Assembly: GCA_964493245.1 (NCBI GenBank) | Contig: CAZBNB010000002.1 | Location: forward strand, 62,001 to 126,000 | Reading direction: 5' to 3' | Source: CAZBNB01 sp964493245 | GTDB taxonomy: Bacteria; Pseudomonadota; Gammaproteobacteria; Legionellales; Legionellaceae | Length of the DNA stretch: 64,000 nucleotides | Shown: positions 1 to 8,036 of the stretch, one piece after another | How the letters are laid out: each line of letters begins with the position of its first letter | Position numbering within the stretch: the stretch's first letter is position 1 | Made by a program: the position numbers and the translations under genes | Notes under the pieces: generated by a model | Told to the model about the DNA's origin: nothing | Seen by the model: only the letters and a program-made list of their open reading frames with translations | Database searches by the model: none

Positions 1-1302
1 TAAAGCCACTAATCGACCCAACATGCCAGCCAGATAAATCGGGCAATTTAATACTCGATTATCTTGTTTTAAATTCATCGATGAAATACGTATGAGAAGC
101 GTTGGATCATATTTGTTTGCATAAACTTGCAAACTTTTTTTATGATGACTGATGCCTGATTTAACTTCAATGGGCAGAATATTTTTCTCATCTTGAATAA
201 TAAAATCCAGCTCTGCTTTTCCTTCACTGGACCAATAGTAACAGTCATAATAATGCGCTAACTCTTGTACCACAAAATTTTCGACAAGGGAGCCTTTAAA
301 CTCTTGAAATAAAATATCTCCATATAATAACGTTTGAGCGGATAGGTTGGTCATAGCACTGAGTAGCCCGACATCAAGTAAATAGATTTTAAAAAACTCA
401 AAATGGGCGTAGCTTTTTAGTGGGATCCCCGGCGTGCTAATATTAGGTACTTTATGTATCAGTCCTGCTTCAATCAGCCATTGTAATGCGTCTTCAAATT
501 CTTTTGCACGTGCACCTGTGCGAATCAATGAATAAATAAATTTCTTATTTTCTTTGGCAAGTTGCGCGGGAATAGAATCCCATACTAAATTAATTTTTAT
601 CAAACAATGTTTGGGGGCATGTTTTGCAAAATCTAAACTATATGCCATTAAAATGGTTTGCTGTATCTCTCGGACTTGAGTCAAATCATCGGTGTTTATA
701 TAACGAACAATGGCCTCGGGCATGCCACCAATAAATAAATAAAGCTTAAGATATTCGAGGAGTTTGTTATGAATATTAACAAATAATGGTTGAATATCTT
801 TTATATCATGAAGATAGGCAACCAACTGGTCTTGCTGCAAAGCATCTAAAAACTCTAAAAAATTGAGGGGATATAGATGCATAAAATCAGCTTTTCCTAC
901 TGGAAATCCTTTGATATGGGTTAGCTTTACGCCCAGTAAAGAACCTGCGGCGCAGATCATGTACTCGTTTGCTAATTCACAAAAATATTTTAACGAATTG
1001 AGTGCTTCAGGGCACTCCTGTATTTCATCAAAAATAATTAAAGTCGTATCTGGTTGAATTCGAACATTTTTTTCTATCTCTAATGATCGGATGATTTGTT
1101 GTGGAATAAGAGAGGATTGAAAAAGTTGTTTTAAATGTGGTTCAAGTTCAAAATTGAGATACACGGTATTCTGATACGCGATATCACCAAAATGCTTTAA
1201 TAAAGTCGTTTTGCCGACTTGACGAGCACCCATTAAAATTAAGGGCTTGCGAGCGGTTTTTTTTTGCCAGTCGAGTAATTTTTGTAGAAGGTGTCGTCGC
1301 AT
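1..1302 (-). CDS. AAA ATPase with DUF4143 domain, 3' end outside window
   Basis: Reading the minus strand from an ATG at 1300-1302 gives an uninterrupted frame to the window edge (434 residues seen, no stop). The N-terminus has a Walker A motif GARQVGKTT (about residues 25-33) and a Walker B-like LIIFDEIQE, as in the AAA_14 family. The C-terminal half has the DUF4143 pattern, including a GGMPE motif and a late nuclease-like ELDFIIQDE...PIEVKSG stretch. Family members are usually about 380-450 residues, so little is missing. The role of these proteins is poorly known; they are common accessory genes and some are suspected of defence or toxin-antitoxin-like roles. Two 24-bp direct repeats lie just upstream and may be operators. 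Confidence 0.85.
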   Translation of the reverse strand, partial: MRRHLLQKLLDWQKKTARKPLILMGARQVGKTTLLKHFGDIAYQNTVYLNFELEPHLKQLFQSSLIPQQIIRSLEIEKNVRIQPDTTLIIFDEIQECPEALNSLKYFCELANEYMICAAGSLLGVKLTHIKGFPVGKADFMHLYPLNFLEFLDALQQDQLVAYLHDIKDIQPLFVNIHNKLLEYLKLYLFIGGMPEAIVRYINTDDLTQVREIQQTILMAYSLDFAKHAPKHCLIKINLVWDSIPAQLAKENKKFIYSLIRTGARAKEFEDALQWLIEAGLIHKVPNISTPGIPLKSYAHFEFFKIYLLDVGLLSAMTNLSAQTLLYGDILFQEFKGSLVENFVVQELAHYYDCYYWSSEGKAELDFIIQDEKNILPIEVKSGISHHKKSLQVYANKYDPTLLIRISSMNLKQDNRVLNCPIYLAGMLGRLVAL

Positions 1303-1337
1303 TATGGCTCAAATTTAAGAGGTATAAATAAAATATA

Positions 1338-1393
1338 ACATAAATTGGTTCCAAAAAATGTTTTTTTTGACATAAATTGGTTCCAAAAAATGT
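1338..1393. repeat. Two 24-bp direct repeats, possible operator
   Basis: The same 24 bases occur at 1338-1361 and 1370-1393, a 32-bp period. Each contains a small inverted repeat TTGG-TT-CCAA. They sit 36-91 bp upstream of the ATPase start on the minus strand, in the expected promoter region. A 32-bp period is about three helical turns, so two protein dimers could bind the same DNA face. Regulation is inferred from position only. Confidence 0.6.
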
Positions 1394-1439
1394 GAATCAT
1401 GGGTAGGTAATGATAATGAGATCTCATTTTTTACTTTAT

Positions 1440-1562
1440 CAGGACTTACGAAAAACAATGAGGTCGAGGCCGATTGTATTTTTAATGAGGGCGTTTAGAT
1501 GACTAAATGACCGAATTAAAAATATAATCCAACGAAGAGATCGTTGTTTTGCGTAAGTCCTG
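1440..1562 (+). repeat. MITE-like palindromic repeat, copy A (123 bp)
   Basis: The ends are inverted repeats (CAGGACTTACG... and ...GCGTAAGTCCTG), and the interior is also imperfectly palindromic. The same element recurs at 16811-16933, 42557-42671, 57771-57893 and, degraded, at 13029-13160. The flanks of this copy share TTTAT on both sides, compatible with a 5-bp target duplication. The right copy of TTTAT includes the TAA stop of the neighbouring glycosyltransferase. No coding capacity is seen. An RNA of this sequence would fold into a long hairpin and could act as a 3' end. Confidence 0.85.
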
Positions 1563-1563
1563 T

Positions 1564-2904
1564 TTATTTTTCATAAATATTTTTAAAGTTTTGTTTGTAT
1601 ATTTCCATCGAAAAAGATTGTTCGATATAGTTTCTCGCTAATTTACCCAGTTGAATACACTCTGATGATTTCTTTTTTATCATCGCAAGGCATGCTTGAG
1701 CCAACTCATCAGGATTTTCTTTCGAAATTAAAATAGCATGCTCTCCACAAATAAGGCGTGTTTCTCCTACATCAGTAGCGATACAGGGTAACGCACAAAG
1801 CATGGCTTCTGCCAAACTATTGGGGAACCCTTCGGTGTTTGATGGCAGTACAAAAATATCCAACGCATTTAAGTAATCAATGGGATCTTCTGTACCGTTA
1901 ATTAAAATCACTTTATTTTGATGATGTAAGCGTCCTAGCAATGTATTTAATATTTGATTTTGTGCATGGCAGCCGTGTCCGCATAAGATAAAACGTGCGT
2001 TGGGATGGCGATCGCAGATGGGGTCGATACTGGCAATGAATGTGTCGTAGCCTTTATCAGCATGAAACCGTGCGAGTGTGCCGATGAAGATAAGATTGGT
2101 CCGAGAATGAACTTGATGTGGATCAACTGTATTTTGACGAGTATTGTCACAGATATTGTCAGTTCTACATTCTTTTTCACGGCTGTGCTCAATGTCATTC
2201 TCGTGCTCACTGTCATTCCCGTGTGGGCGGGAATCTATTCCTGAAGTGGCTTGCAGAGATGATTCCTGAACCGATTCTCGTCTGCGTGGGAATGACAATG
2301 GATGCAAGCGTGATAATGGAGTGGGATGAGGGGAATCCGACGTAAAAAGCTTTTCTAGCTCATTTCGTATATGACTGTGTTTTGGTTTAAACAACGCCGT
2401 ATCAAAGCCATTATGAATCACCCGTACCTTATTCGCTTGATACCCGATTCGAATATGGTAATCCGCTGCTTTTTTTGAGTTGGTCACGATATGAGATGGA
2501 ATTTTATCTGACAATTTGGCACAAATGAGCTGGATCAGAGCAGTACTTTTTTTAAGCCCAACACCTTCGCAACGTATACCCCAAATAATGTGCTTCACGC
2601 CACAATAAGTCGCGATTAATCCACCGATTAAATCCGCATGATATAACCAAGTTTGTACAATATCTGGTTGATGCTGCTGCAAACTTGTTTTCAACCGCCA
2701 ACAGGCCATTATCGGGTTATTTTTTATATTTAAATATTCAACCGAGACCCCTAGTTCGGTGATTTTTTTAGAATAATATCCTGTCTGATTAAGAACAATC
2801 ACGTGTAATTGATATGTCTCATATGTGATTTGAAGCAATCGGTACAAAGCAGTCTCTGCTCCGCCCAAATCTAACCCATTGATAATATGAATGATTTTTT
2901 TCAT
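1564..2904 (-). CDS. Glycosyltransferase family 4 with in-frame palindromic insertion
   Basis: GT-B fold glycosyltransferase. The N-terminal domain has the DLGGAET loop (residues 12-18), and the C-terminal domain has IGTLARFHADKG (about 274-285) and the GT4 donor-site motif NTEGFPNSLAEAM. It probably adds a sugar to a lipid-linked glycan on the cytoplasmic face of the inner membrane. Residues about 188-268, between the two domains, are a low-complexity stretch not expected in the family; part of it (about 203-232) is encoded by a palindromic repeat at 2211-2297 read in frame. This makes the protein about 446 residues instead of the usual 360-380. It is last in a leftward operon and overlaps the upstream epimerase by 4 bp (ATGA). 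Donor and acceptor cannot be told. Confidence 0.9.
   Translation of the reverse strand: MKKIIHIINGLDLGGAETALYRLLQITYETYQLHVIVLNQTGYYSKKITELGVSVEYLNIKNNPIMACWRLKTSLQQHQPDIVQTWLYHADLIGGLIATYCGVKHIIWGIRCEGVGLKKSTALIQLICAKLSDKIPSHIVTNSKKAADYHIRIGYQANKVRVIHNGFDTALFKPKHSHIRNELEKLFTSDSPHPTPLSRLHPLSFPRRRESVQESSLQATSGIDSRPHGNDSEHENDIEHSREKECRTDNICDNTRQNTVDPHQVHSRTNLIFIGTLARFHADKGYDTFIASIDPICDRHPNARFILCGHGCHAQNQILNTLLGRLHHQNKVILINGTEDPIDYLNALDIFVLPSNTEGFPNSLAEAMLCALPCIATDVGETRLICGEHAILISKENPDELAQACLAMIKKKSSECIQLGKLARNYIEQSFSMEIYKQNFKNIYEK
2211..2297. repeat. 87-bp palindromic element inside a coding region
   Basis: The ends TGTCATTCCCG... and ...GGGAATGACA are inverted repeats of about 25 bp with a few mismatches. 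This is the general form of the small GTCATTCCC-type palindromes found scattered in many proteobacterial genomes. It lies within the GT4 gene and is read without a stop, giving the telltale FPRRRES peptide on the minus strand. The inserted protein segment is wider than the element, so neighbouring low-complexity DNA came with it or expanded; an imperfect 18-bp tandem duplication (about 2187-2220) lies at its left end. Confidence 0.8.
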
Positions 2905-3920
2905 ACTTGATCAATATACCAGGCCATCGCTTTTTCAATGCCGGCACGAATCTTAAATTTAGGTTTATAGCCTAAATAATGTGTTGCTTTGCTGATTTCT
3001 GCTTGCGAATGGCGCATGTCGCCGGGACGAAAATCTTGATAGATGGGTTCTTTAAGATAAGTCACGCCATGTGATGACAGTGCCTCTTTTAAATAGTGAA
3101 ATAGCGAGGTTAGATTGGTATTGTCATTTAATGCGATATTATAAATTTGATTTTTAGCCCCATCATCTGCCGTAGCTGCTAAAATATTAGCTTGAATGAC
3201 ATTGTCAATAAAGCAAAAATCACGACTGGTTTCACCATCACCATAGATGTGAATATCCTCATTTTGGATCATAGCAGTGACCCATTTGGGAATAACAGCA
3301 GCATAAGCCCCATGTCTGTTTTGTCGTTGGCCAAATACGTTAAAATAACGCAATCCTATCGTATGAAGACCGTAGTTTCTTGCGAATACACTGGCATACA
3401 GTTCATTGACATATTTGGTGACTGCATAAGGTGAGAGCGGATTACCAATTTGCTCTTCAATTTTAGGCAATGCGTCGTGATCACCGTAAGTTGAGCTTGA
3501 GCCGGCATAGGTGAAGCTTTGTACTTTCGCATCTCGTGCGGCGACCAACATATTTAAAAAGCCGCCGACGTTGACCGCGTTGCTGGTAATGGGATCATTG
3601 AGTGAGCGAGGCACTGAGCCTAAAGCGGCATGGTGTAAAATATAATCAGCACCTTCACACACATGATGACACGTATCTAAATCACGAATGTCACCTTTTA
3701 TAAAATAAAAATTTGCCCATTTTTGTTTGCTGAGTTTATGTTCGATTTCATCTAGATTATGTTGGTAGCCCGTCGAAAAATTATCTAAACCAACGACTCT
3801 CTGATTATGCTCGAGTAAAAAATCAACCAAATTAGAACCAATAAATCCAGCCGCACCGGTGACGACCCAATTTTTGGGTGCTGCTTGTAGTGTGACTAAT
3901 GTCTGCTCAAAACGACTCAT
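2901..3920 (-). CDS. wbpP: UDP-N-acetylhexosamine(uronate) C4-epimerase, WbpP/TviC type
   Basis: Extended short-chain dehydrogenase that interconverts UDP-GlcNAc and UDP-GalNAc, or their uronic acids, by transient C4 oxidation with bound NAD. Visible features are the NAD loop GAAGFIG (22-28), the SSSTYGD segment (141-147) carrying the catalytic Ser/Thr, and the YxxxK pair at Tyr165/Lys169. The LGSVPRS segment and the RYFNVFG(Q)RQ run are characteristic of the WbpP/TviC subgroup rather than GalE. Length (339) matches WbpP. The gene overlaps the dehydrogenase upstream and the GT4 downstream by 4 bp each, so the three are translationally coupled. Together with the dehydrogenase it should supply a UDP-HexNAcA donor for a Vi-like or B-band-like glycan. 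Confidence 0.93.
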   Translation of the reverse strand: MSRFEQTLVTLQAAPKNWVVTGAAGFIGSNLVDFLLEHNQRVVGLDNFSTGYQHNLDEIEHKLSKQKWANFYFIKGDIRDLDTCHHVCEGADYILHHAALGSVPRSLNDPITSNAVNVGGFLNMLVAARDAKVQSFTYAGSSSTYGDHDALPKIEEQIGNPLSPYAVTKYVNELYASVFARNYGLHTIGLRYFNVFGQRQNRHGAYAAVIPKWVTAMIQNEDIHIYGDGETSRDFCFIDNVIQANILAATADDGAKNQIYNIALNDNTNLTSLFHYLKEALSSHGVTYLKEPIYQDFRPGDMRHSQAEISKATHYLGYKPKFKIRAGIEKAMAWYIDQV

Positions 3921-5191
3921 AATCGAATATCACTGGCATCGGCAGGTAAAATATATTTTAAATCATAAAGCACATGCGGCGTTTTGCCAAACTCCCGAAT
4001 GGCTTGCTCACCTAAGGTTTTAAATTGTTGGTGTGCTACTGCTAAAATGATCCCATCGTACTGCTGCTTTTCTGGAGAAGATAACATGGGTAGCTGATAC
4101 TCATGCTCTGCTGCAGCTGCATTCACCCAGGGATCATAAACGTCGACAACCGCGTTGTAACTTTTGAGCTCGTTTACAATATCAATGACGCGTGTGTTCC
4201 GAATATCCGGGCAGTTTTCTTTAAAAGAAAGTCCCATGATTAAAATGCGCGATCCATCGACATGAATGCGTTTTTTTAACATGGCGCGGATTAATTGTGA
4301 GACCACATATTGTCCCATGTGATCATTCAAGCGACGACCAGCCAAAATAATTTCGGGATTGTAGCCGACAGCCTCGGCTTTATGCGTCAAATAGTAAGGG
4401 TCAACACCAATGCAATGTCCACCTACTAAACCCGGACGAAAAGGTAAAAAATTCCACTTAGTCTCAGCGGCTTTTAATACTTCTTCCGTATCAATATTCA
4501 GTTTATTAAAAATAATGGCTAATTCATTAATGAGCGCAATGTTTAAGTCACGCTGCGTGTTTTCAATCACTTTCGCGGCTTCCGCGACTTGTACACTGGA
4601 GACAGGGTAGGTCCCGGCGGTGATTATTTCACGATACAGGCTATCGACAATACGAGCGGCTTCGGGTGTCGAGCCAGAAGTAATTTTTTTAATATCTGTT
4701 AACCGTCGGCTTTTATCACCAGGATTGATACGTTCAGGACTGTAGCCAACAAAAAAGTCTTCATTGAAGCGTAACTGTGATTTTTTTGCTAAAACAGGAA
4801 CGCATCGTTCTTCAATGGCGCCTGGGTAGACAGTCGACTCGTAAATAACAATGTCATTGGGCTTCAAAATAGAGCCTATCATATCGCTGACATCGACTAA
4901 TAATTTAAAGTCAGGTTGCTTACAGGCGTCGATCGGTGTGGGTACCGTGACGATAAAAATATCAGAAAAGCGCAAGTCGGATAATTGGTCGGTAAAATAA
5001 GTGAATTGAGCCGCTTTTAGCTCTTCTTGACTCACTTCACGCGTTTCATCTTGATGTTGTTTCAGTTGATTAATACGGTGCGAGTTAATATCGAATGCCA
5101 TCACCGGTCTTGTTTTACCAAACTCAACAGCCAGTGGTAAACCCACATAACCAAGTCCAAGAATGGCAATTTTACGCTCCGAAATATCCAT
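3917..5191 (-). CDS. tviB: UDP-N-acetylhexosamine 6-dehydrogenase, TviB/WbpO type
   Basis: Oxidises the C6 of a UDP-N-acetylhexosamine to the uronic acid with two NAD. The Rossmann loop GLGYVGLP is near the N-terminus and the catalytic cysteine lies in GGHCIGVDPYY. The NTQRDLNIALINELA segment is typical of the WbpO/TviB/VipA group. An upstream ATG at 5213-5215 is in frame, but the ATG at 5189-5191 has a GGAG eight bases before it, so the shorter start (424 residues) is preferred. It overlaps the epimerase by ATGA. A REP-like hairpin at 5244-5264 separates it from the transaldolase gene upstream. Confidence 0.93.
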   Translation of the reverse strand: MDISERKIAILGLGYVGLPLAVEFGKTRPVMAFDINSHRINQLKQHQDETREVSQEELKAAQFTYFTDQLSDLRFSDIFIVTVPTPIDACKQPDFKLLVDVSDMIGSILKPNDIVIYESTVYPGAIEERCVPVLAKKSQLRFNEDFFVGYSPERINPGDKSRRLTDIKKITSGSTPEAARIVDSLYREIITAGTYPVSSVQVAEAAKVIENTQRDLNIALINELAIIFNKLNIDTEEVLKAAETKWNFLPFRPGLVGGHCIGVDPYYLTHKAEAVGYNPEIILAGRRLNDHMGQYVVSQLIRAMLKKRIHVDGSRILIMGLSFKENCPDIRNTRVIDIVNELKSYNAVVDVYDPWVNAAAAEHEYQLPMLSSPEKQQYDGIILAVAHQQFKTLGEQAIREFGKTPHVLYDLKYILPADASDIRL

Positions 5192-5243
5192 GATGTATTC
5201 TCCGTTACAGCCCATTCGATGTTAAATCTTCACCCCACCTACG

Positions 5244-5264
5244 TTCCGCGGCTTGTCCGCGGAA
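5244..5264. repeat. REP-like hairpin within the glycan operon
   Basis: TTCCGCGG and CCGCGGAA form a perfect 8-bp stem with a 5-base loop, in the 75-99-bp gap between the transaldolase stop and the dehydrogenase start. It has no following T-run, so it is not a classic terminator. Such intra-operon hairpins can stabilise or segment mRNA; that role here is inference. Confidence 0.7.
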
Positions 5265-5290
5265 TCCATAGAGCAGGCATTTTATGTTTG

Positions 5291-6007
5291 TTACAACACA
5301 AAACCAGCAGCCGTTGCATCGTTATAAAACATTTTGACTGTATCGAGCGAATAAGTATCTAAATCGTAATTCACTAAAGATAACTTCTTAATGATGTCAT
5401 TCGTCACCGTAATAATATGACAACCAATCGCATCAGCTTGAAGAATATTCAAGAGCTCACGTGGGCTTGCCCAAATCAGTTCAGCAGCCGGTGCGACTTT
5501 TAACATTTCAACCGCGGCTGCCATTAAGGGTAAGGGGTCACGACCTGTATCAGCGATACGACCAGCAAAAACCGAAACATAACTGGGAACATAAGGATCC
5601 AGCGCATTGACCACATCACGAACTTGTGAGAGCGTCATAATTGCCGTGACATTTAACTTAATTTCTTTGGCAGCTAATTTTTTAATTAAGTCATAGCACG
5701 GTGCTTGTTTGGTATTGGTTACGGGTAGCTTAATGTAAACATTACTACCCCAGCTGGCGATTTCATTCGCTTGACGCTCCATATCCGCAAAATCATCTGA
5801 AAAAACCTCGAAAGAAACGGGTTTTTCTTTGATTTCACTCAATATATCCAAGGCAAACGCTTTGTAATCTTGAATCCCCGCTTTGCGCATCAGTGTGGGG
5901 TTGGTGGTTAGGCCTTTGACAAATGACTTGGCATTCATTTCTAACATACCGGCTTTGTCAGCGCCATCAGCAAAAATTTTGACAGATAAATCTTCAACAC
6001 GGTTCAT
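5291..6007 (-). CDS. Small transaldolase / fructose-6-phosphate aldolase-like protein
   Basis: Class I aldolase TIM barrel of the short transaldolase group. The Schiff-base lysine is K93 in VYIKLPVTN, with GLTTNPTL (32-39) and the VSVFAGRIADTGRDP segment also typical. At 238 residues it has TalC/FSA length rather than the ~315 of TalB. It overlaps the phosphatase gene upstream by 4 bp and follows a SIS isomerase, so it probably makes or trims a sugar phosphate for the same glycan rather than serving the pentose phosphate pathway. The exact substrate cannot be read from sequence. Confidence 0.88.
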   Translation of the reverse strand: MNRVEDLSVKIFADGADKAGMLEMNAKSFVKGLTTNPTLMRKAGIQDYKAFALDILSEIKEKPVSFEVFSDDFADMERQANEIASWGSNVYIKLPVTNTKQAPCYDLIKKLAAKEIKLNVTAIMTLSQVRDVVNALDPYVPSYVSVFAGRIADTGRDPLPLMAAAVEMLKVAPAAELIWASPRELLNILQADAIGCHIITVTNDIIKKLSLVNYDLDTYSLDTVKMFYNDATAAGFVL

Positions 6008-6549
6008 TTCATTTCTCCTAAAATAATATGTGCGGCTTCCTTAAGTGATTGCACGGTGAAATTCATGTTTTGAGGTTGTTTTTCAGTGTAGCCATAATCA
6101 ATAAAAATGGTTTTACAACCGGCATTCTGCCCGGCTTCTACATCACGCCATCGATCACCTATCATGTAGCTGGCTGATAGGTTGATTTGATAGTCTTCGG
6201 CAGCCTGTAATAGGGCGCCAGGTTTGGGCTTTCGGCAGTGACAATCATGTGCATCAATATGAAAGCACGTGCGAAAAGCATCGATGGGTAGGTGCTCCAC
6301 CATGTATTGGTGTATGGCTTCTACCGTCTCGGCGGTGGTGACGCCCGTTGCCACATCGGGTTGATTGGTGACAACAATCAATATAAATCCAGCTTGCTTT
6401 AATGCGGTTAAAGCCTCAAAAACACCTGGGAGAATCACCATGGATGCTACGTTTTCAGGTGGATAAGGCTTACCGTTCACGACCACCGATTGGTTAATGA
6501 CACCGTCTCTATCTAAAAATACGGCTACGCGCTCGGATTTAGACAACAC
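6004..6549 (-). CDS. gmhB: D-glycero-manno-heptose 1,7-bisphosphate phosphatase-like HAD protein
   Basis: HAD-superfamily phosphatase of the histidinol-phosphate/GmhB class. The nucleophile and acid are D13 and D15 in FLDRDGV. The zinc loop C94-x-H96...C102-x-C104 is followed by RKPKPG, as in GmhB, and the C-terminal motif is MIGDRWRDVEAG. Length (181) fits. The start is a GTG at 6547-6549 preceded by AGAGG. It overlaps the SIS gene by 11 bp and the transaldolase gene by 4 bp. In heptose pathways it removes the C7 phosphate after the kinase step. No heptose kinase or nucleotidyltransferase lies in this operon, so the substrate may be a related sugar bisphosphate. Confidence 0.85.
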   Translation of the reverse strand: MLSKSERVAVFLDRDGVINQSVVVNGKPYPPENVASMVILPGVFEALTALKQAGFILIVVTNQPDVATGVTTAETVEAIHQYMVEHLPIDAFRTCFHIDAHDCHCRKPKPGALLQAAEDYQINLSASYMIGDRWRDVEAGQNAGCKTIFIDYGYTEKQPQNMNFTVQSLKEAAHIILGEMK

Positions 6550-7147
6550 ATGCAGCCTCTGATTCCCATTTTGTCTGACGTGCTTTTAGTTTGGGATGGG
6601 ATACCAATAGGTGCCATATCACCGCTTGAAATGCTTCTGAATGGGGGGTGATATTGTCTGAATTGACCGTTGGAATAATGACGCACGCATCTGCAACTTC
6701 AGCAGTGTATCCACCATCTCGCCCGACCACGCCCGTAATTTTAGCACCCATGGTTTGGGCATATTGTAGGGCGGTGACCAGATTGGGGCTGATGTTTTTA
6801 ACCAGGCTTCCACCACCAACAGATAAGATAAACAAAGCATCCTTCGCATTGAGTCTGCTCACTTTCAGCCATTCGACAAACACACTAGCCCAGCCTTCAT
6901 CGTTGGTACGTGCGGTGAGTTCGGAGACATTGTCTGTTGGGGCATATGCTTCAATACCCACAATTTTACGAAAGTCATTCACAGCGTGAGAGCAATTACC
7001 CGCGCTACCACCAACGCCTAAGAAGAAAAGACGACCTTGATTCTGCTTAACCGTGGCAAGAATATCAGCCATGCGCTCGACAGTGGATGTGTCAATCGTT
7101 TCTAATATTTGAATGGCTTCTTGGATGTGTTTTTGTGCGTAACTCAT
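6539..7147 (-). CDS. gmhA: SIS-domain sugar-phosphate isomerase, GmhA-like
   Basis: A single SIS domain with GVGGSAGNCSH (44-54) and the second phosphate-binding loop SVGGGSLVKN. The family converts sedoheptulose 7-phosphate to D-glycero-manno-heptose 7-phosphate. Length (202) is close to GmhA, but the usual GNGGSAADA is altered to GVGGSAGNC, so it belongs to the broader D-sedoheptulose-phosphate isomerase-like group found in glycan clusters. First gene of the leftward operon; its ATG has AAGAGGGA upstream. About 200 bp of non-coding DNA in front of it should hold the operon promoter. Confidence 0.8.
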   Translation of the reverse strand: MSYAQKHIQEAIQILETIDTSTVERMADILATVKQNQGRLFFLGVGGSAGNCSHAVNDFRKIVGIEAYAPTDNVSELTARTNDEGWASVFVEWLKVSRLNAKDALFILSVGGGSLVKNISPNLVTALQYAQTMGAKITGVVGRDGGYTAEVADACVIIPTVNSDNITPHSEAFQAVIWHLLVSHPKLKARQTKWESEAACVV

Positions 7148-7345
7148 GAATAGGTCCCTCTTGAATAAAGCTAAATCGTCCGATGTGCTAGCTCAGCGCT
7201 GTCAACTGTATGTGCAGTGCGACCAGCTTTCGAATGGTGTCACTTTGTCAGGAAAATATCAAGAGGCTAATTTAAGATTTTTACAGAAGACTTTTTTGTT
7301 TTGGGGAGTCGTCATTTGACAATACGGTCGAGCCTGTATAAAGCA

Positions 7346-7966
7346 CTACGGCTTTAATTCCGAGATATCCATGTGCCCCATTAATACCGACTCAAGATGA
7401 GTGTCTTTATAAATCGCGGGTCCCTCTTCTTGTGTAAACGTTTGGTTGTAAAATTGTCCAAAGCGCTGCTTAACCATGCCATAGCGGCTTGGTTTTTTAT
7501 CCTCGTGATGAAACCAGATATATGCTTGTGTACCGAGGAGTGACAGGCTTCCTATGATGATAAAAAATAATACCGCGGCTATCGTTGCAATGTGTGCCTT
7601 GGCGGTGAAAATACCTGCTGCCAAAATAAAAGAAGGCAAGACTGATGCTGCTAGCCCATAGGCGATTGTTTGTAAACAATCCTTGAACGCAGTCGATTTT
7701 GCTTTTGCTTCGGCTGCTTTTTGATAACGAGCCTGATATTGTTTGATTTTCGATAGATCAAATCCTTCCGTTTTAAAGAAGTGATCGGTTTTTTTTAGTT
7801 CAGTTTTACCATCATTCACAAGCCATAGGTATTGACGGAGTGCATTCAGTGAGTCTTGATTAAAGTGGCTTTCTTTTTCTTTTTCTAAATAGAGCGCCAC
7901 GAGTGCGTATGCCAATTTTTGGCGAGTTGCTCTAACGTTAGGATTCGGTTTTTCAGCAGATGGCAT
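7346..7966 (-). CDS. Hypothetical two-helix membrane protein
   Basis: I do not recognise a family. It is a 206-residue protein with a charged, helical N-terminal half (about 1-95) rich in Lys/Glu/Gln, then two adjacent hydrophobic segments (about 104-125 and 128-148) that look like a transmembrane hairpin, and a polar C-terminal tail. Both ends are therefore predicted on the same side of the inner membrane. It stands alone between the glycan operon and the MFS gene, all leftward, with gaps of about 200 and 70 bp. Confidence 0.7.
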   Translation of the reverse strand: MPSAEKPNPNVRATRQKLAYALVALYLEKEKESHFNQDSLNALRQYLWLVNDGKTELKKTDHFFKTEGFDLSKIKQYQARYQKAAEAKAKSTAFKDCLQTIAYGLAASVLPSFILAAGIFTAKAHIATIAAVLFFIIIGSLSLLGTQAYIWFHHEDKKPSRYGMVKQRFGQFYNQTFTQEEGPAIYKDTHLESVLMGHMDISELKP

Positions 7967-8036
7967 GATGCGTTTTGCCCATAGAGCCTAAAAATGAGGC
8001 AATTTTAGCATAATTGGTGTCGATAGTATATCTAAA

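Noticed and set aside
863..1057. Rightward 64-residue frame
   Set aside because: It lies fully inside the leftward DUF4143 ATPase gene, whose motifs are clear on the minus strand.
1338..1393. CRISPR-like direct repeats
   Set aside because: Only two repeats with an 8-bp spacer and no cas genes; far too few and too closely spaced for an array.
2005..2345. Rightward frames of 75-79 residues
   Set aside because: They are antisense to the GT4 gene and arise from the palindromic insertion, which is open on both strands.
7148..7345. Leader peptide or riboswitch ahead of the glycan operon
   Set aside because: About 200 bp without a convincing conserved structure, small frame with ribosome site, or terminator.
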